From Coriaria nepalensis (lineage: Eukaryota > Streptophyta > Magnoliopsida > Cucurbitales > Coriariaceae), in NCBI GenBank assembly GCA_027186245.1, contig CP114488.1, positions 6,057,501 through 6,121,500 on the forward strand: a stretch of DNA of 64,000 nt. Direction: 5' to 3'. Made by a program: the position numbers and the translations under genes. The notes under the pieces were generated by a model that was not told the origin of the DNA, did no database searches, and saw nothing but the letters and a program-made list of their open reading frames with translations. This document shows positions 12,231 through 25,073 of this stretch, in pieces. Within the stretch, counting starts at the first letter, position 1; the number at the start of each line of letters is the position of its first letter.

Positions 12231-12797
12231 GACCCATTCAAAATTATTTGGTAAGTATTATGTTCCTATAATGAATATTTCAGGTTGAATTTGGTCCTTA
12301 ATAAGTTCATATAAATGGTGTAGTTATTTATAGGAGCACCTACAGGAACTCTACCTATGTGAATGTTAAGTCATGCCAACTTTTGTTGGAACTTGGTCAG
12401 TTTATATAGCATTCATGAAGTTGGGGTAACATGTATAGCCATCAACACCCAACTTAGTATTAAGAGAAGATAATTATGATAATATGTGCAAATTTCCCTA
12501 TTATGTCATAAGATTTGCTAGTACAAGACACTAAGTATACTAGGATATTGATGTGACTTTAAGAGTTTAGCATTATGCGTAAATTTAAATCCTAAAGGTA
12601 CTTACATTTATGTATCATTATATATAGCAGCAAAATTATTTAAAATAAGTGAGGGATTATTTTAAACAATATTTGTTAAATACTTTATTAAATATACTAT
12701 TTAATTATAACATTGAATAATATAGTGACTATTTATTTAATTAAAGTCTTGACATTCAAAGAACTTGATCGGTCGATTTCAAAACATTTATTTTAAG
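12231..12797. other. AT-rich intergenic DNA, probably remains of the same retroelement
   Basis: No gene is seen. The stretch follows the RNase H relic and may include its decayed 3' untranslated region and LTR, but no polypurine tract or matching LTR could be recognised. Confidence 0.3.
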
Positions 12798-13530
12798 GTT
12801 AATTCACTTTTTCGTTTATATATAGTTCAATTATTATAAATTCATCATTCCATCGACTCCGATGAACTTTTGAGTCATTGTATTATCAAAATAAAATTTC
12901 TTAGTCCCTTCATCACTTTTTCCGACAATTAGATTAGTATGTCATTTTTTAAATACGTCAAACCTATTATAAAACATGACATGTATAATATACAGATTTT
13001 AATATTGTCATGTCAGTAATATAAATTTTACATTATAAATTTAACTTAATTCAATATTTTTCATATCACTTTACCGTAAAATTTTCCCTACAATAATTGT
13101 TTTTTTTTTCCTTTTTCCACCTTCACTAAGGTCCAACAATGGAGGCCAAACCTCCATGGAAACCCTTCAGCATCCATGGGTTTCCAATGAGGTGGAACCT
13201 TTATGGTTGGACCTTAGTGAAGATAGAGAAAAAGAAAAAAAAAATTTTTGTTATGGGGGAAATTTACTAATTTAAAATTAAGATAAATTTAAAATTTAAA
13301 ATTTATATCATTAATGTAGCAATATTAAAAATCCATATATTACATGTGTCATGTTTTAATAGGTGCTGACATGTCTAAAAAATGATATGTCAATCTAATT
13401 GTTGGAAGAAGTGATCAGAGTGATTAAAAAGTTCTATTTCGAAAATACATGGACTAAAAAATTTATCGGAACCAATAGATGGACGAATTTGTAAAAATTG
13501 AACTATATAGGAACAAAAAAGTGAATTAAC
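12798..13530. mobile_element. 733-bp foldback element with long inverted arms
   Basis: The left end gttaattcactttttcgttt is mirrored by the right end, whose complement reads gttaattcacttttttgttc. The two halves remain complementary, with mismatches, almost to the centre near 13160, giving arms of about 350-370 bases. Matching landmarks include tatatagttcaatt, caattagatt, catgacatgta and cttcactaaggtccaac. Only a short central spacer around ggaaacccttcagcatccat separates them. There is no ORF. A transcript through it would fold into a long hairpin. The superfamily is not clear; no target duplication was found. Confidence 0.8.
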
Positions 13531-13629
13531 GAGTACCAAACTAGTTTTATTTGTCTTAAACTTATAAAGCATACATTTTATTCATTCAAACTTACACTTT
13601 GACATCATAACAATATTTTTTTCCGAGTA

Positions 13630-14060
13630 CAACATTGCTTGATCCCCTATTGATCGGGGAGTAATATTTATTTAAGAGCCATATTAACTTTTGATTTATT
13701 ATTCTATAAGATAAGTCATTTATTTCTTCCAATGAAATCTTAGAGAAATCCAAATCTAAGATGTAAAGATTTTGATCCCATTTTGAAAGTTAAGAAAATG
13801 ACCCATTACTAACCACAAAAATCTTATGTAATGCACGATGCATATCTGTATCACGATTGAACTCACTGACATAGGTATTCATGCCCACCATCAAAATAGA
13901 ATTAAGGACCATTCCTCAAATCACATACCCCTCAATATTGCCCCAGTACCCACGGTCCTATAGAGTCTCTTATTAGCTATAATCTTCCCCACCAAAGTAA
14001 ACTTCATATAACTCCGTTCTACTACCCCACATCCACCAGAAAATCGATAAACTAATTGAA
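13630..14060 (-). pseudogene. Possible LINE ORF1 / DUF4283-like relic
   Basis: On the minus strand, frames broken by stops give TLVGKIIANKRLYRTVGT, then FNRDTDMHRALHKIFVV and SKWDQNLYILDLDFSKISLE. The order (VGK-I, F-x4-DM-R-L, W/KWD, D-DFS) resembles the DUF4283 domain at the start of plant LINE ORF1 proteins. There is no intact frame, zinc knuckle or reverse transcriptase nearby. It could also be an unrelated gene remnant. Confidence 0.3.
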
Positions 14061-16216
14061 GTGTAGAAAATTTACACAAAAAAGTTATCTAAATCCACTA
14101 ACCGAACAATTTCCAAAAAAAGTTTTTGCTCAAATTGTTTATAATGGGTCGAACTGAGTTTCAAATTAAAGTCTTTAAAAGGATTATGAATTGAGCCGAA
14201 AAGCTTGATCAATTTTAATAACTCTTAACTTTAGATGGTTTGAAAGAAAATGTGGGCAGTCACGTGAGTTGGGTGAATTTAAATGATATTTTGTTGTTTA
14301 GCTTCAGCCCTCGCGAATTCTCAGTCACAGAACCAACAAACTCTTTGACTTGCAGGAAGAGAAATTTACCAAAAAGATTTAAGAAGACGACAAATCAATA
14401 TTATATAATATATATATATATATATACTATAAACCTTCCCGCCTTCACATGTAAAATTCCAATCCATCCTGTCTCTTGCTTTTTTTTTAATATTAGTTTT
14501 CATTAATAATTGAATTGGAAATTTTCTTTTACTAAGATGTAGAAAAAGGTCTTTGTGCGACTCCCAAAAATAAATAATTAACAATTTTTTTTTTATTTTT
14601 TTTTATTTTTTTCTCAGCGAATATTTAACAATTCAATTATTATATTTTTATATAATTCTGAAATATTTAATCTTATATTGTCATATAATTTTTAGTTTAC
14701 GACAAACGAAGATGTGAAGGGGAATTCGTGCCCATTGACTAAAAAGATACGGTCTTACATATTCAATACTGACCGTCAATTGAATAGTCAAACCCTGATC
14801 CTACGGCTTATATTTTCTAATGACGTGGCGTGATAGAGATTGTGAAATGCGCCTTTCAATTCAGGGGTAGTTTGGTAAACCGATGGGTCCGTCGCTTTTG
14901 GCCCTTCTTTTTTCGTTTAAGAAATTCATTCTGTTTGATTGACCAAAATAGTCATTTTATCTCTCTTCCATCTCCTTTTTCCTCTCTTTTACTAATTCTA
15001 TTTTTTTCTCCTATAAAATTTAATTATTTAATTTTTTTTATTGAAAAAAAAAAAAAACCTTAATTTAATGTCTTCATAAGATTTTGAGCTAAAATCTCTC
15101 CACTCCCAAAAGAATAGCATATCTAACTTAAGATATCAAAACTTTCGTTAATCAATCACTCAAAATTACTAAAAATTTGAAACCATTTCTCTAAACCCCA
15201 ATTTATCAAATCTCTATTAAACTTTATTGACAGACCCGTAAAATCCAACTGAGTTCAATTCATATTGACCCATTTATATTAGCAAAAATAATTAAAATTA
15301 TAAATTAGATTTCAATTAATTGTTTTACCTATTTTTGCCTTTTATTTTTTATATTTATTTTTTTTCTCTCGACATACATCTTTTTGCTTTTTCTATTTTT
15401 TTTTTCCTTCTGTTTTCACCTTAACCCACCATTCCGACATTCCCACGTCCAACCCCAAACCCTAGTAACTATTGACAATGCCAACACGGCAACACCATTG
15501 CCACTCCGCCAGCAACACCTCCACCATTGTGTTTTCTCGAAATCTAAGTTTTAATCAGACGAAATCTCAATTTGTTTTAAAATTCAAATGTTTGAACCAT
15601 ATCTCACTTTTTTCCTCTCAATGATGACATAAATCAAACCCTCCTATGTCTCTCTCTCTTCCTCATTCTCTCTAACCTTTTGAGAGTCAAACAACCCTGC
15701 CATCGCTTCACCAAGTTCCGGCAAGACACCATTCTTTTATCCTGATACTATAGCTCGATCTTTCTCCGCTCTTCCTACTGCTCTGACTAGATACAATGAA
15801 ATGAGGTATTTTAAAAAGTTTGGTTATAAAATGTAACACGTGACATGCTGTAGAAAATTGAAAATAAACACATAGTGAAATAACATTTATTTTTCTTCCT
15901 TATTATTATTTTTTTAAGGAAAATGGGAGTATAATTATTAATCTATATTTCATTTTTAATTTATTGTGGAAGGAAAATATTTTATGAAGTTTGATTATAA
16001 ATTATAGAATGAGGGTATTTTAAAAAGTTTAGTTGTAAAATTTAGTACGTGGTATAATATAGAAAGTGAAAATTCACACGTGATGTAATTATATGATAAA
16101 CTCAATTTTTATTATATATTATATATGATATTGAATCAATATTTTCATTGGAAAACTATAAATTCAACTAGAAGGAAAATTTTGATATTTTTAAATATTT
16201 AAGATGAGAACTTCTA
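14061..16216. other. AT-rich intergenic DNA
   Basis: No coding region is supported. It holds an (AT)n run at about 14406-14427, a T-rich stretch at 14586-14612, and short diverged repeats around 15805 and 16016 (both gtattttaaaaagttt). The short open frames here are not credible genes. Confidence 0.4.
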
Positions 16217-17043
16217 GTAGGCATGAGCAAAGCATCCGAATCTGACAAATTCGGATCGAATCCTACTCTTAAAAAAAATTCGATCGAACTAGGTATCCGT
16301 AGTTTCAAAAAGTAAAATAAAAATGTTAAAAACCTAAAGTTCATGCAGACGTAGGACGTAAAGAATATTTAAGACTTAAGAGGCTTAGACTGCAAACTTA
16401 AGAAGAACTACTATTCTTCTCCTCTCCTCTCTGACATTGTCTTCCCTCTGATACTATTTTTCGGCTTACCCTCTACCACGAAGAAAAATTCTCTTCATTC
16501 AAGGCTTCCTTGTCGAATCCCAATACTATTTTTGATTATGTTGTTATGAATATTGATTGTGATTTCTATGTACTTTCTAGGCAAAATTTAAATGGTAACT
16601 AAATATAATTTAGTTATTATGCTGCTTAAATATCTTAATAAAACGTAACTTAATTCGTTATAATTGATTAAAGTACATTATCATCATGTAATTTTGATAA
16701 TTATTAGAAAAAGGGAAAAATAGAACAAATAACTTAAATAGTATACATAAATGATAAAATATTTCTATGATTCAAGATTCGAACTTTAATTTATGTAAAA
16801 AAAATTGATCCTTAAAGTTTAAATTAAATTTCACAATCTTCATATTTAAAATATTACATAAAATAAATTATAATAATTTTTAAAGAAAAAATAGATTGAA
16901 TATTTTTAGGATCCGATCCAATTCTATATGGATTAGATTAAAACAAATTCTCTTTAATTTTTACTTATCAAATCAGATAGCTAATCCGATAAGTTAAAAT
17001 GGGTATCCAATACAATACTATCCGATTCGATGCTATATCCAAC
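16217..17043. mobile_element. Non-autonomous hAT-like element, copy 1
   Basis: The ends are gcatgagcaaagcatccgaatc and the imperfect inverted counterpart ccgattcgatgctatatcc. TCCGA/TCGGAT motifs cluster at both ends. The whole length is homologous in the same orientation to 39721-40487, including a C/T-rich block (ttcttctcctctcctctc) and gacattgtcttccctctg. No ORF is present. Confidence 0.65.
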
Positions 17044-18303
17044 TTCTAATTTTAAGATGGCAACTTTTTTAAAATTGACTTTTGTAATTATTACAAAAAA
17101 ATATGTAAGAAAAATTAGAAGAATGCGTTGAGATTTATATTAATTTTATAAAATATTATTATTTTATAAATTTAGTAAATTATAAATTTAATATTTATTT
17201 TTAAAATTAGTATAGTAAAAAAATGCTATGTAAAGGAGATCATTAATTCAACAAGCATTTATTAAGATGATTTCGAATCAGTATTTTTAGTGGTGTAATT
17301 ATAAATTTAACAAAATGGTAATTTTTAATATGATTAAATGTTTAGTTTGGTATTTTATTTTTTTTCATTTTAGTTTTTGAAATCGACTTTTCTAATTATT
17401 AAAAACTTAACGGGTCAGAAAAATTAGAAAAACTTTCTTCTATAGTTTTAGAAATATTTGAAGATTTCTATGAGCTGTTTCTCAATAAACACACTACACT
17501 TTTTCTTATTTACAAATTTCAAAAACATATATAAACTTAAAAGTATTATCAAATCGGACAAAAGAAAAAACTATGAGAAAAGAAACGATGATTAGGTATA
17601 CTTCATTGCACCCATTCTTAATAATGAATTGTCCTACATTAGGTAGTTTCCTCAAATCATCACTCCCCAATCTTACATCTAAAACCTGTTTGTTTTTCCT
17701 ATATAAAAAAAAGGAAAAATGGTATAAAGATTAGGTAATTTTAAAATAAAGGTCAAAATGGTCAGGAGGGGAAATCAATGGCCCGCTCGGGTTTCAAACG
17801 ACAGTGGTACACTTAGAGGGATTGAAAAGACAAAACCACCCCTACCACCATACTCGATTAGCAGACCTGGCATCTGATGTGGCATTTCTATTCATAGCTT
17901 TTTTTTTAAATGATATCTTTTAGTAAACGCCAGGTGCAACCGTCAACAAAGAGCCCACACCCACACCCACACCCACACCCACACCCACACCCACACCCAC
18001 AAAAATGCGTACAATAAACAATTGAAATAACGAAGGAAGACAGACAGAGGCCAAAAATTTTCTAGAGAGAGAAAGCCCACCCTTTTTTTTCTCTGTCTAG
18101 AAAAACAAAACAAACTAATCAGTCACCATAATAATGTAGAAAAGGAAAGAAAAAAAAATACAGTACCACTCTCTGTTTACTTTTTTTCTTTCTTTGCTAT
18201 TTTTTTTTTCAAAAACTTTTTTTTCCTTGTTTGAATTCCGCCGTAAAATTTGAAGCTGAGTATTTTCCTTCTCGCCAAACAGCGAGGGTGTGAATCAAAT
18301 GTG
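17044..18303 (+). promoter_or_regulatory. Upstream and leader region of the PP2C gene
   Basis: No coding region is seen before 18304. The hexamer cccaca is repeated eight times without interruption at 17954-18001. From about 18040 the DNA turns into GA- and CT-rich tracts (agagagagaaag, tttttctttctttgc) typical of plant 5' untranslated leaders. The start of transcription probably lies between the hexamer array and these tracts; this is inference. Confidence 0.45.
17954..18001. repeat. (CCCACA)8 microsatellite
   Basis: Eight perfect hexamer units lie about 300 bp upstream of the PP2C start codon. The array is a likely length polymorphism. Confidence 0.95.
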
Positions 18304-21300
18304 ATGGGAAACGGACTCTCGAGCGTCTTCTCTTGCTTCAGACCGGCGAACCGGACGAGCGGCGAACCGGAACTGCATCAGCAGGAGGTGATTTTCACGC
18401 CGTCCGAGCCCTTGGATGAAACCCTAGGCCACTCCTTCTGCTACGTCCGGTCGTCGGCTCGATTCCTCTCTCCGACTCACTCAAATCGCTTTCCCTCTCC
18501 TTCTCACTCTTTCCGTTTCTCGCCCCCTCATGAACCGGGCGCTCCCAAGAATCGGACCGGACCGCCTGAAACCGGGTTCAAGACCATTTCTGGAGCTTCG
18601 GTGAGTGCTAATAGCTCTACTCCCAGATCTGTTCTCTTGCTTGAAAATATCTACGACGATGTTACTGAGAATATGCTTGGTGGAGGTGGTGGTGGTATGA
18701 GAGGGACTATTATGAACGGCTTTGAAAGTACGTCGTCGTTTAGTGCTCTTCCGCTCCAGCCGGTTCCGAGAGGTGGAGCGGTCGAGCCTTCGGGCCCCAT
18801 GGAGCGAGGTGGCTTCTTCCTCTCTGGCCCAATCGAGCGTGGGGCCCTTTCAGGTCCACTTGATGCCAACGCTGGCTCGGATGGAGGCGGCGGAAGAGTT
18901 CCCTTCTCCGCTCCGCTTGGTGGCCTTTACGTAAAAAAGAAGCGTAAGAAGGGCATTTTGGGGATCCACAAGGCATTTTACAGAAATTTCTCGGAGAAGC
19001 GGCCGTGGGTGGTTCCGGTCCTCAATTTTGTCGGCCGGAGAGATGAATCAACGGCTGGTGATGAGTCCGAGGAGAAAATGGAGAGTAATGTTCAATGGGC
19101 CCTGGGAAAAGCAGGGGAGGATCGGGTACATGTAGTTGTATCGGAAGAGCAAGGGTGGTTGTTTGTTGGGATTTATGATGGATTCAATGGCCCTGAGGCA
19201 CCCGAGTTCTTAATGGGTAATCTGTATCGAGCGGTCTATAGTGAACTTCAAGGATTGTTTTGGGAGGTTGATGAATCAGAGGAGGGATCCAATGCTAATT
19301 ATAATAGCCAGTCAAATGTTGATGCAGAAATTGCAGTATTTGAAAACAATGTGTACCCACCTGCTCCTCCTGATCAAGGGTCAACAAAGAGAGTTACATT
19401 TCAATCCGATGCTGGATCGAAGAATAGGGTGAGGAGGAGGCGTCTATGGGAATTTTTAGCTGAGGATGATCCTGAATATGGGCTTGACCTCTCAGGTTCG
19501 GATAGATTTGCATTTTCAGTAGATGATGCGATAAGTGTAAAGAATGCAGGTTCAGCTGTTAGTAGAAGATGGCTTTTGCTATCGAAACTAAAACATGGGT
19601 TATCTAAGCATAGGGGGGAGGGCCATGGTAGAAAGTTGTTTCCATGGAAGTTTGGGTTGGAGGAGAAGGAGAAGGTTGAAGCTGAGAGTAGGGTAGAGGA
19701 GAGGTCGGCACGAGCAGGTAAGAAGAGAAAGGAAGGTCCTATAAACCATGAGTTAGTTTTGGGTGCCTTGTCGAGGGCTCTTGAAGTGACGGAGCTTGCA
19801 TATTTGGATATGACGGATAAGGTGCTTGATACTAGTCCGGAGCTTGCTTTGATGGGGTCTTGCTTATTGGCGGTTTTGATGAGAGATGAGGATGTTTATG
19901 TTATGAATGTTGGCGATAGTCGAGCAATAGTTGCTCATTATGAGCCACAAGAAGTGGGTCCCAGCAGGGAGGGAAAGGGAGAACACCGGTCGGGCCAAGA
20001 GGGGGGTATAGTTGAGGAGTTGCTGGGTCCAAGTGAAAAGGAAATAACATTAGGGAATGAGGCTTCTACTCAAGAAATGAGATTGGCTGCATTGCAGTTA
20101 TCTACAGATCATAGCACAAGCATTGAAGAAGTAAGATTGATTCTCTGACCTTGAGTAATCTTCTACTTCAATTCCTTTTAGTAACTTGCTTCAGATCTTT
20201 GTTTTTGGTTTTTGTGTTACATGATGCACTGTTGTTTAGAAGTAATGCTATCTGACTGTTTTAGTATTCATGAGCTATGCTTAGGAATTAGATTAGAAGT
20301 ACATGCCTTGTACATTTTCTACTAGAGGAGCTTTGCCTTTTCTTGAACATTGTCCAAGGCCTTCACCCTGTAATTTCTTTGGCTGCAATGGTTGCTGTTT
20401 CTTTTATGCTTGCTGGATAACTTAAGTGCGTAAATATTAGGTGCTGTTTCCTTCACCCTGTAATTCACGCATCTTTAATTTTTCTTGGTCTAGTTTATTA
20501 TTAGGTGTGTAAATAGACCCTTTAATGCCGAGGGCTTCTGCTGCGACATACTCCAAACCGGTTCTAACATTTTATTGCTGTATAGCCATGTGATTTCTTC
20601 TTCTCCCTGTATCTTTGTTTTCATAGCACATCACCTGGGTCCATGAAACTCTCTGTATCCCCATCTTAATAGTATTGCTGTATTAGCAGAAAAGAAGTAG
20701 TGGAGGGGGGGAATTAATTCAGTTGTGGTATGCCTAGTTATGACGTAGTTATTTAGTTTATATTGGGACTAGGTTATAGGTTTGTTCAATGGAGCAGTGG
20801 TGTACTTAAATTTGTAAAGACCTTGCATTATTATTATTATTATTATTATTTCATTTCTCAAAAATTTTCTTAAGTAATGCCAATGAGCACAGTGGTAGTT
20901 GCATCTAGATTTTTTCTTATATGACAGATGTTTGAGTATTTCATATCTTTACTCTGTTTCTCCTCTACTTACAACTGAAACCTATCTTATGCAGGAAGTC
21001 ATAAGAATCAAGAATGAACACCCAGATGACAAACAGTGCATCATCAACGATAGAGTGAAAGGCCGTCTCAAAGTCACTAGAGCCTTTGGTGCTGGATTTC
21101 TAAAACAGGTTATTTGAATAAACTGCTGACCTTATTTTCTCAAGGTTTTTTCTTCTCAAATAATTAGCTTGAGAGAAAAAAAAGGTTTTTGGTGTATTTG
21201 TGAGTACATAGATCGAGAAAAAATAATATAACAGTTTGGAAGCTGGCTCTGAAGTACATGAGAACTTGCCTACAAAGCCTTTAGTAAATGTTAGTAACTC

Positions 21301-23858
21301 ACCTTTAAAAAAAGAGTTGGCTCTTTTGACATGACTTGTTTGTAACTCACTTATAACCAGACTACATCTGCATATTAAAGTGCATGCACCACTGCTGAAG
21401 GCTTTAGATCAAGTCAAAGGGAGAGTTAGAGTTTCAGACGTCATATGAAATAATTGATACTATTTTTCCTCTGCTTGTGGACAGAGTATGGAACTTGTGA
21501 AGGAGTTGAATTTTTTTGTGTTCATACTTCAATTAGGAGTTTCTCAATCCATTGATTACTATTCCCCTATATTTGCAAAGTCCAAACAGTGATTTTGTTC
21601 CATGCTATTGGAACTATTGTAACTGAAACAATGAATTACAATCTTTTTACTTATTCTGGTATCTCCTATGTACATGTGTCATCATGTTACAAACAAAAAA
21701 ATTCTTGTATCATAAGTATTGGCCAGCATTCTGGTTATGGGGGGGTTCAGATTCACTGCTGTTCCAAAAAGGAACAATACATACTTTCTAGTATGTATTG
21801 CAGTTTTTTTGCAGAAAATAAGGTTAAAATTATTAAAAAGCCCATTTCTCAATCTTTTTGCATCAAAACTTTTATAAATGGAAAAACATAGGTATCGTTC
21901 CGGAAAGGAATGGAATGGATCCGGATCCCGGTCCTTTGCTCTGCTCCAATAAATGAGTTCCCAAGTTCTTGGCCTAGTATTTTTCTTTTAATAAATCTAA
22001 CATATCAAAATATATTTTTTCTGTATAATTATTTTACATAGTAGTGCAATGTTCATTTTTGGTGCAGCCAAAGTTGAATGCTGCATTATTAGAGATGTTT
22101 CGTAATGAGTATATTGGTACCGCACCGTACTTATCATGCTCACCTTCACTTCGGCACCATAGACTATGCCCTAGAGATCAGTTCTTAGTCCTCTCATCAG
22201 ACGGTTTATATCAATATCTAAGCAATCAGGAAGTGGTTTCTCACGTAGAGAATTTTATGGAGAAGTATCCAGATGGAGACCCAGCACAACACCTAATAGA
22301 GGAGCTTCTTAACCGTGCAGCCAGAAAAGCTGGTAAGATTCTACTTCTTGTGTTTATATGCACTATCTTTTGGCCCCTGTTTATATGCACTATTTTTTCT
22401 TTTCTTCTTGAAATGATTTTAATTATCAGCACGTAATAATGTGGTATTTTAGCTCTGTAGACGGATGGAACTAGTGGTTTAGGCCCATTAACTGTGATTA
22501 GTTGAAGTTGTTTAACTTTTACTTATTTCCTTAGCACTGCAGTTCCTTGCGGAATAAGTTCTAGAGCAGTTTTTGTTTTTCTCCAATTCCTATATGATCC
22601 AGCTAATGAAGGATGATTACCTGATGCTGATGTTGGTTACATTATGCAAGGTGATGATTCATGTCTCATGGGGAAGTAGGACAACTAGGCCAAAATATTG
22701 AGAAATTAGCCTCTTATCTAGTATTAAACCACAGCGATAAGGGAACTAAACAAACAGGTGGGAAGGCCAAATCTAAAATTTAACTAATTTATCTACCAAA
22801 TTGGTTTAGATTCTGCAACCCTTAACAATTTATGGATTAACGCTAACACCTTGTGATTATGATAGTTTATATTTTCCCCTCTCTTTTCTTTTGACTGAGT
22901 TTTTTATTTGTTTTGGAAGATCTAACTTATTGCAACAATTAGTGTTAGAGAACTAGGTGATTGTGTTAAGCATATGGATGACCTTTTTGGGCTTGAACAT
23001 ATAAAAATACTCAGATACATAAAAACCCGTTTACTTAGCTTGTTGATGGAAATTATGGAACTAGTTAGCCTTCTTCGGTCCAAATACCCCAATGTTTGAC
23101 CAGACACTACCCCTCTTTCTATCTTCTCTCACATGCCTCTGGAAATAGTTATATGTGGGTCCTTCTGCAAATAACTTGATGAACAATTCATATTTATAAA
23201 TCCATGCCTACTTACTATTTCATCTACAATGCATGTATTGCGACCTAAACTAGTGTTTGAATCAGCAGGTTGGAGTAGGTTAGCTCTGTAATTTTAATTA
23301 TCATTATCTATATAATGGCAGATTAAGTTGGGATGGATTTTCCAGTTTGGGTCCACAAATTTCAGTTTGAGCTCACAACATCTAGCCTGTATTTTAACTT
23401 CGACCTCTACATAAACTAATACTCTATTTAGTTCATCTTGTTAAACTGACGCTTAGCAAAAATGACGTATTTATGAGCCAAATGAAGCCTAAACTGGACT
23501 TAAACTAGAAATTATGAGCCCAAACTGGACAAAATAAGTTGAACCAAATGAAGCCTTAGTTAACATGATACAATCACCTAAATTCGATTTTCAACGGCTT
23601 TCCGAAATGCACACAGCTAGTTCCAGCTACTGGTCCTGGTAAACTGTATTTCGCATAAATGATAGAAATTACTAATCTGAGATTGGTTTATTCATATTCT
23701 AAACTACATCTACTGTCGATGGTTGTGTTGCAGGGATGGAATTTCATGAATTGTTAGACATACCACAGGGAGACAGAAGAAAGTACCATGATGATGTTAC
23801 TGTTATGATTATATCTCTTGAAGGAAGAATTTGGAAATCTTCAGGAAAATACCTTTAA
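18304..23858 (+). CDS. POLTERGEIST/PLL-type protein phosphatase 2C, 4 exons
   Basis: Exons 18304-20130, 20995-21108, 22068-22332 and 23734-23858 join in phase to 776 residues, close to Arabidopsis PLL1 and shorter than POL. The chosen ATG gives [11 protein letters not shown]: Gly2 fits N-myristoylation and Cys11 palmitoylation, known for membrane-bound POL/PLL1. A long variable N-terminus carries family blocks ([39 protein letters not shown]). The PP2C domain starts near residue 260 ([20 protein letters not shown]). Metal-binding and catalytic motifs are all present: [11 protein letters not shown] at 292, GDSRAIV at 537, [16 protein letters not shown] at 602, SSDGLYQYL at 690 and [13 protein letters not shown] at 754. 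A basic, low-conservation insert (KKRKEGPI region) interrupts the domain. POL-type phosphatases act in stem-cell signalling downstream of CLAVATA-type receptors. Orthology to POL versus PLL1 was not resolved. Confidence 0.95.
20131..20994 (+). other. Intron 1 of the PP2C gene
   Basis: The intron runs from donor gtaaga to acceptor gcag. It includes an (ATT)8 microsatellite at 20827-20850 and a short repeated cttcaccctgtaatt (20360 and 20450). No gene lies within it. Confidence 0.85.
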
Positions 23859-24847
23859 AACTTAGGAAAATAATCAAAACAAATTATCAAAGAAGGGCGT
23901 GAGGTCATTGAATTGTCAACTCGGTGCTTTACAAGTAGTCAGAAGATTCGAAAGACTGATGGATCCATTTTTCATGGGTCGGTAAGGTTTTCTTTCCCCA
24001 TCTCAGCATAAAAAATATTTTAACTGGGTAAATCAGGTGATACTGATGTACTGCAAAATGTTTAGATGGGTATTCAAAATGGAGAGGAAAGGGCTGGCAT
24101 TTGGTTCGACGGTTAACTAGTAAACTACATGAGCTTTCTTTATGGGAAATATCCTGCCAGGTGAAAAGAGAATCAGAATTTACCCCATTTTTTAAATTTT
24201 AATTTTTCCATTTGTTTCAACTTTTAGACCTTTCTTTTTCTTCTTGTGTTACAAGTGAAAAGAAAATAGAAATTTTGCATAGGTGGAGGCTCTTTGTCAC
24301 TCATTTGTGCCTCCCCCCTTTTCTCCAATATTCTAGAGTTAAAAAAAAAAAAAAAAGGCTGTAAATTGGTGGGGATACAATTACTTAGCGAACTTGAGCA
24401 TTCTCTTTGTGAAGGATGAGTATCTGTAATTTTGGTGGAGTTTTCCACCACTGCGGATCACAAGATCAGGAATAGATTTTGTCCATCAAGCAATGCACAG
24501 TGCTTTTGAACTTTAGATGTGGAATGGTAAATACAAAGTTATGTATTGTTTTTCCCTGCTGCATCAAAAATTAAATTATATGCTTCGGATAAAAAACGAA
24601 TTCTTTTGAAGAGATGGAGAGTAAGTACTATTTTGGTCTCTTGGGCTCATTGCTTAGATTGGAAGGTATGGCACAAATACAAGAAAGTCATTAACACAAT
24701 CTCTCAGAGTAGAATTGAGTCTGGAAGGGTTCAGAATTGGAATTAGGGTTTGCAATTTCAGATGTTAGTATTGAGACAATTATGCTGAGTACTAACTCCA
24801 AGATGCTTTGTAATCGAAGTTAGAATACCAAGAACCAAACAAGTACT
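23859..24847. other. 3' flank of the PP2C gene
   Basis: The 3' untranslated region probably covers the first few hundred bases. An A17 run lies near 24340. No gene is supported. Confidence 0.4.
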
Positions 24848-25073
24848 TCATCTACGAATAGGGCAGAGCACCAATCCATTCTCATTACAATTAGAGCACC
24901 TCGCAACGAGACCTCTCCCCTGTTTCGGACCCTCTCCCTCTTTCGCCGCCATGACTATCTTACAGCTCCCATTGCATCTAAAACATGGAGTAAATCTCGC
25001 ATCTTCACATCCTTCACACACAAACCCACTTCTCTTCCTTGGAAAATCTTCTAGAATCTCACTTAGGAAAATC
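24848..25073 (-). pseudogene. C-terminal fragment of a glutaredoxin-like cysteine-rich gene
   Basis: Reading the minus strand from about 25073 down to the stop at 24848-24850 gives about 74 codons without a stop. They include FLSEILEDFPRKRSGFVCEGC, here shown only in part, then DARFTPCFRCNGSCKIV and RCSNCNENGLVLCPI. This is the four-CxxC zinc-finger tail of plant glutaredoxin domain-containing proteins (the Arabidopsis At5g39865 group). The last cysteine pair is degraded: CPI is followed by Arg-Arg and a stop where CPIC is usual. The thioredoxin-fold half, with the glutaredoxin active site, should lie just above 25073, but an in-frame stop and unrelated T-rich DNA occur there. It is therefore a truncated remnant. 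It could be a terminal exon only if a distant upstream exon exists; none was found. Confidence 0.75.

Noticed and set aside
18250..18303. Extended N-terminus of the PP2C starting at a TTG codon
   Set aside because: The ATG at 18304 gives the MGNG myristoylation start conserved in POL-type phosphatases; the upstream codons are leader sequence.
18651..18976. Open frames opposite or overlapping PP2C exon 1
   Set aside because: They are shadows of the GC-richer coding exon with no independent motif.
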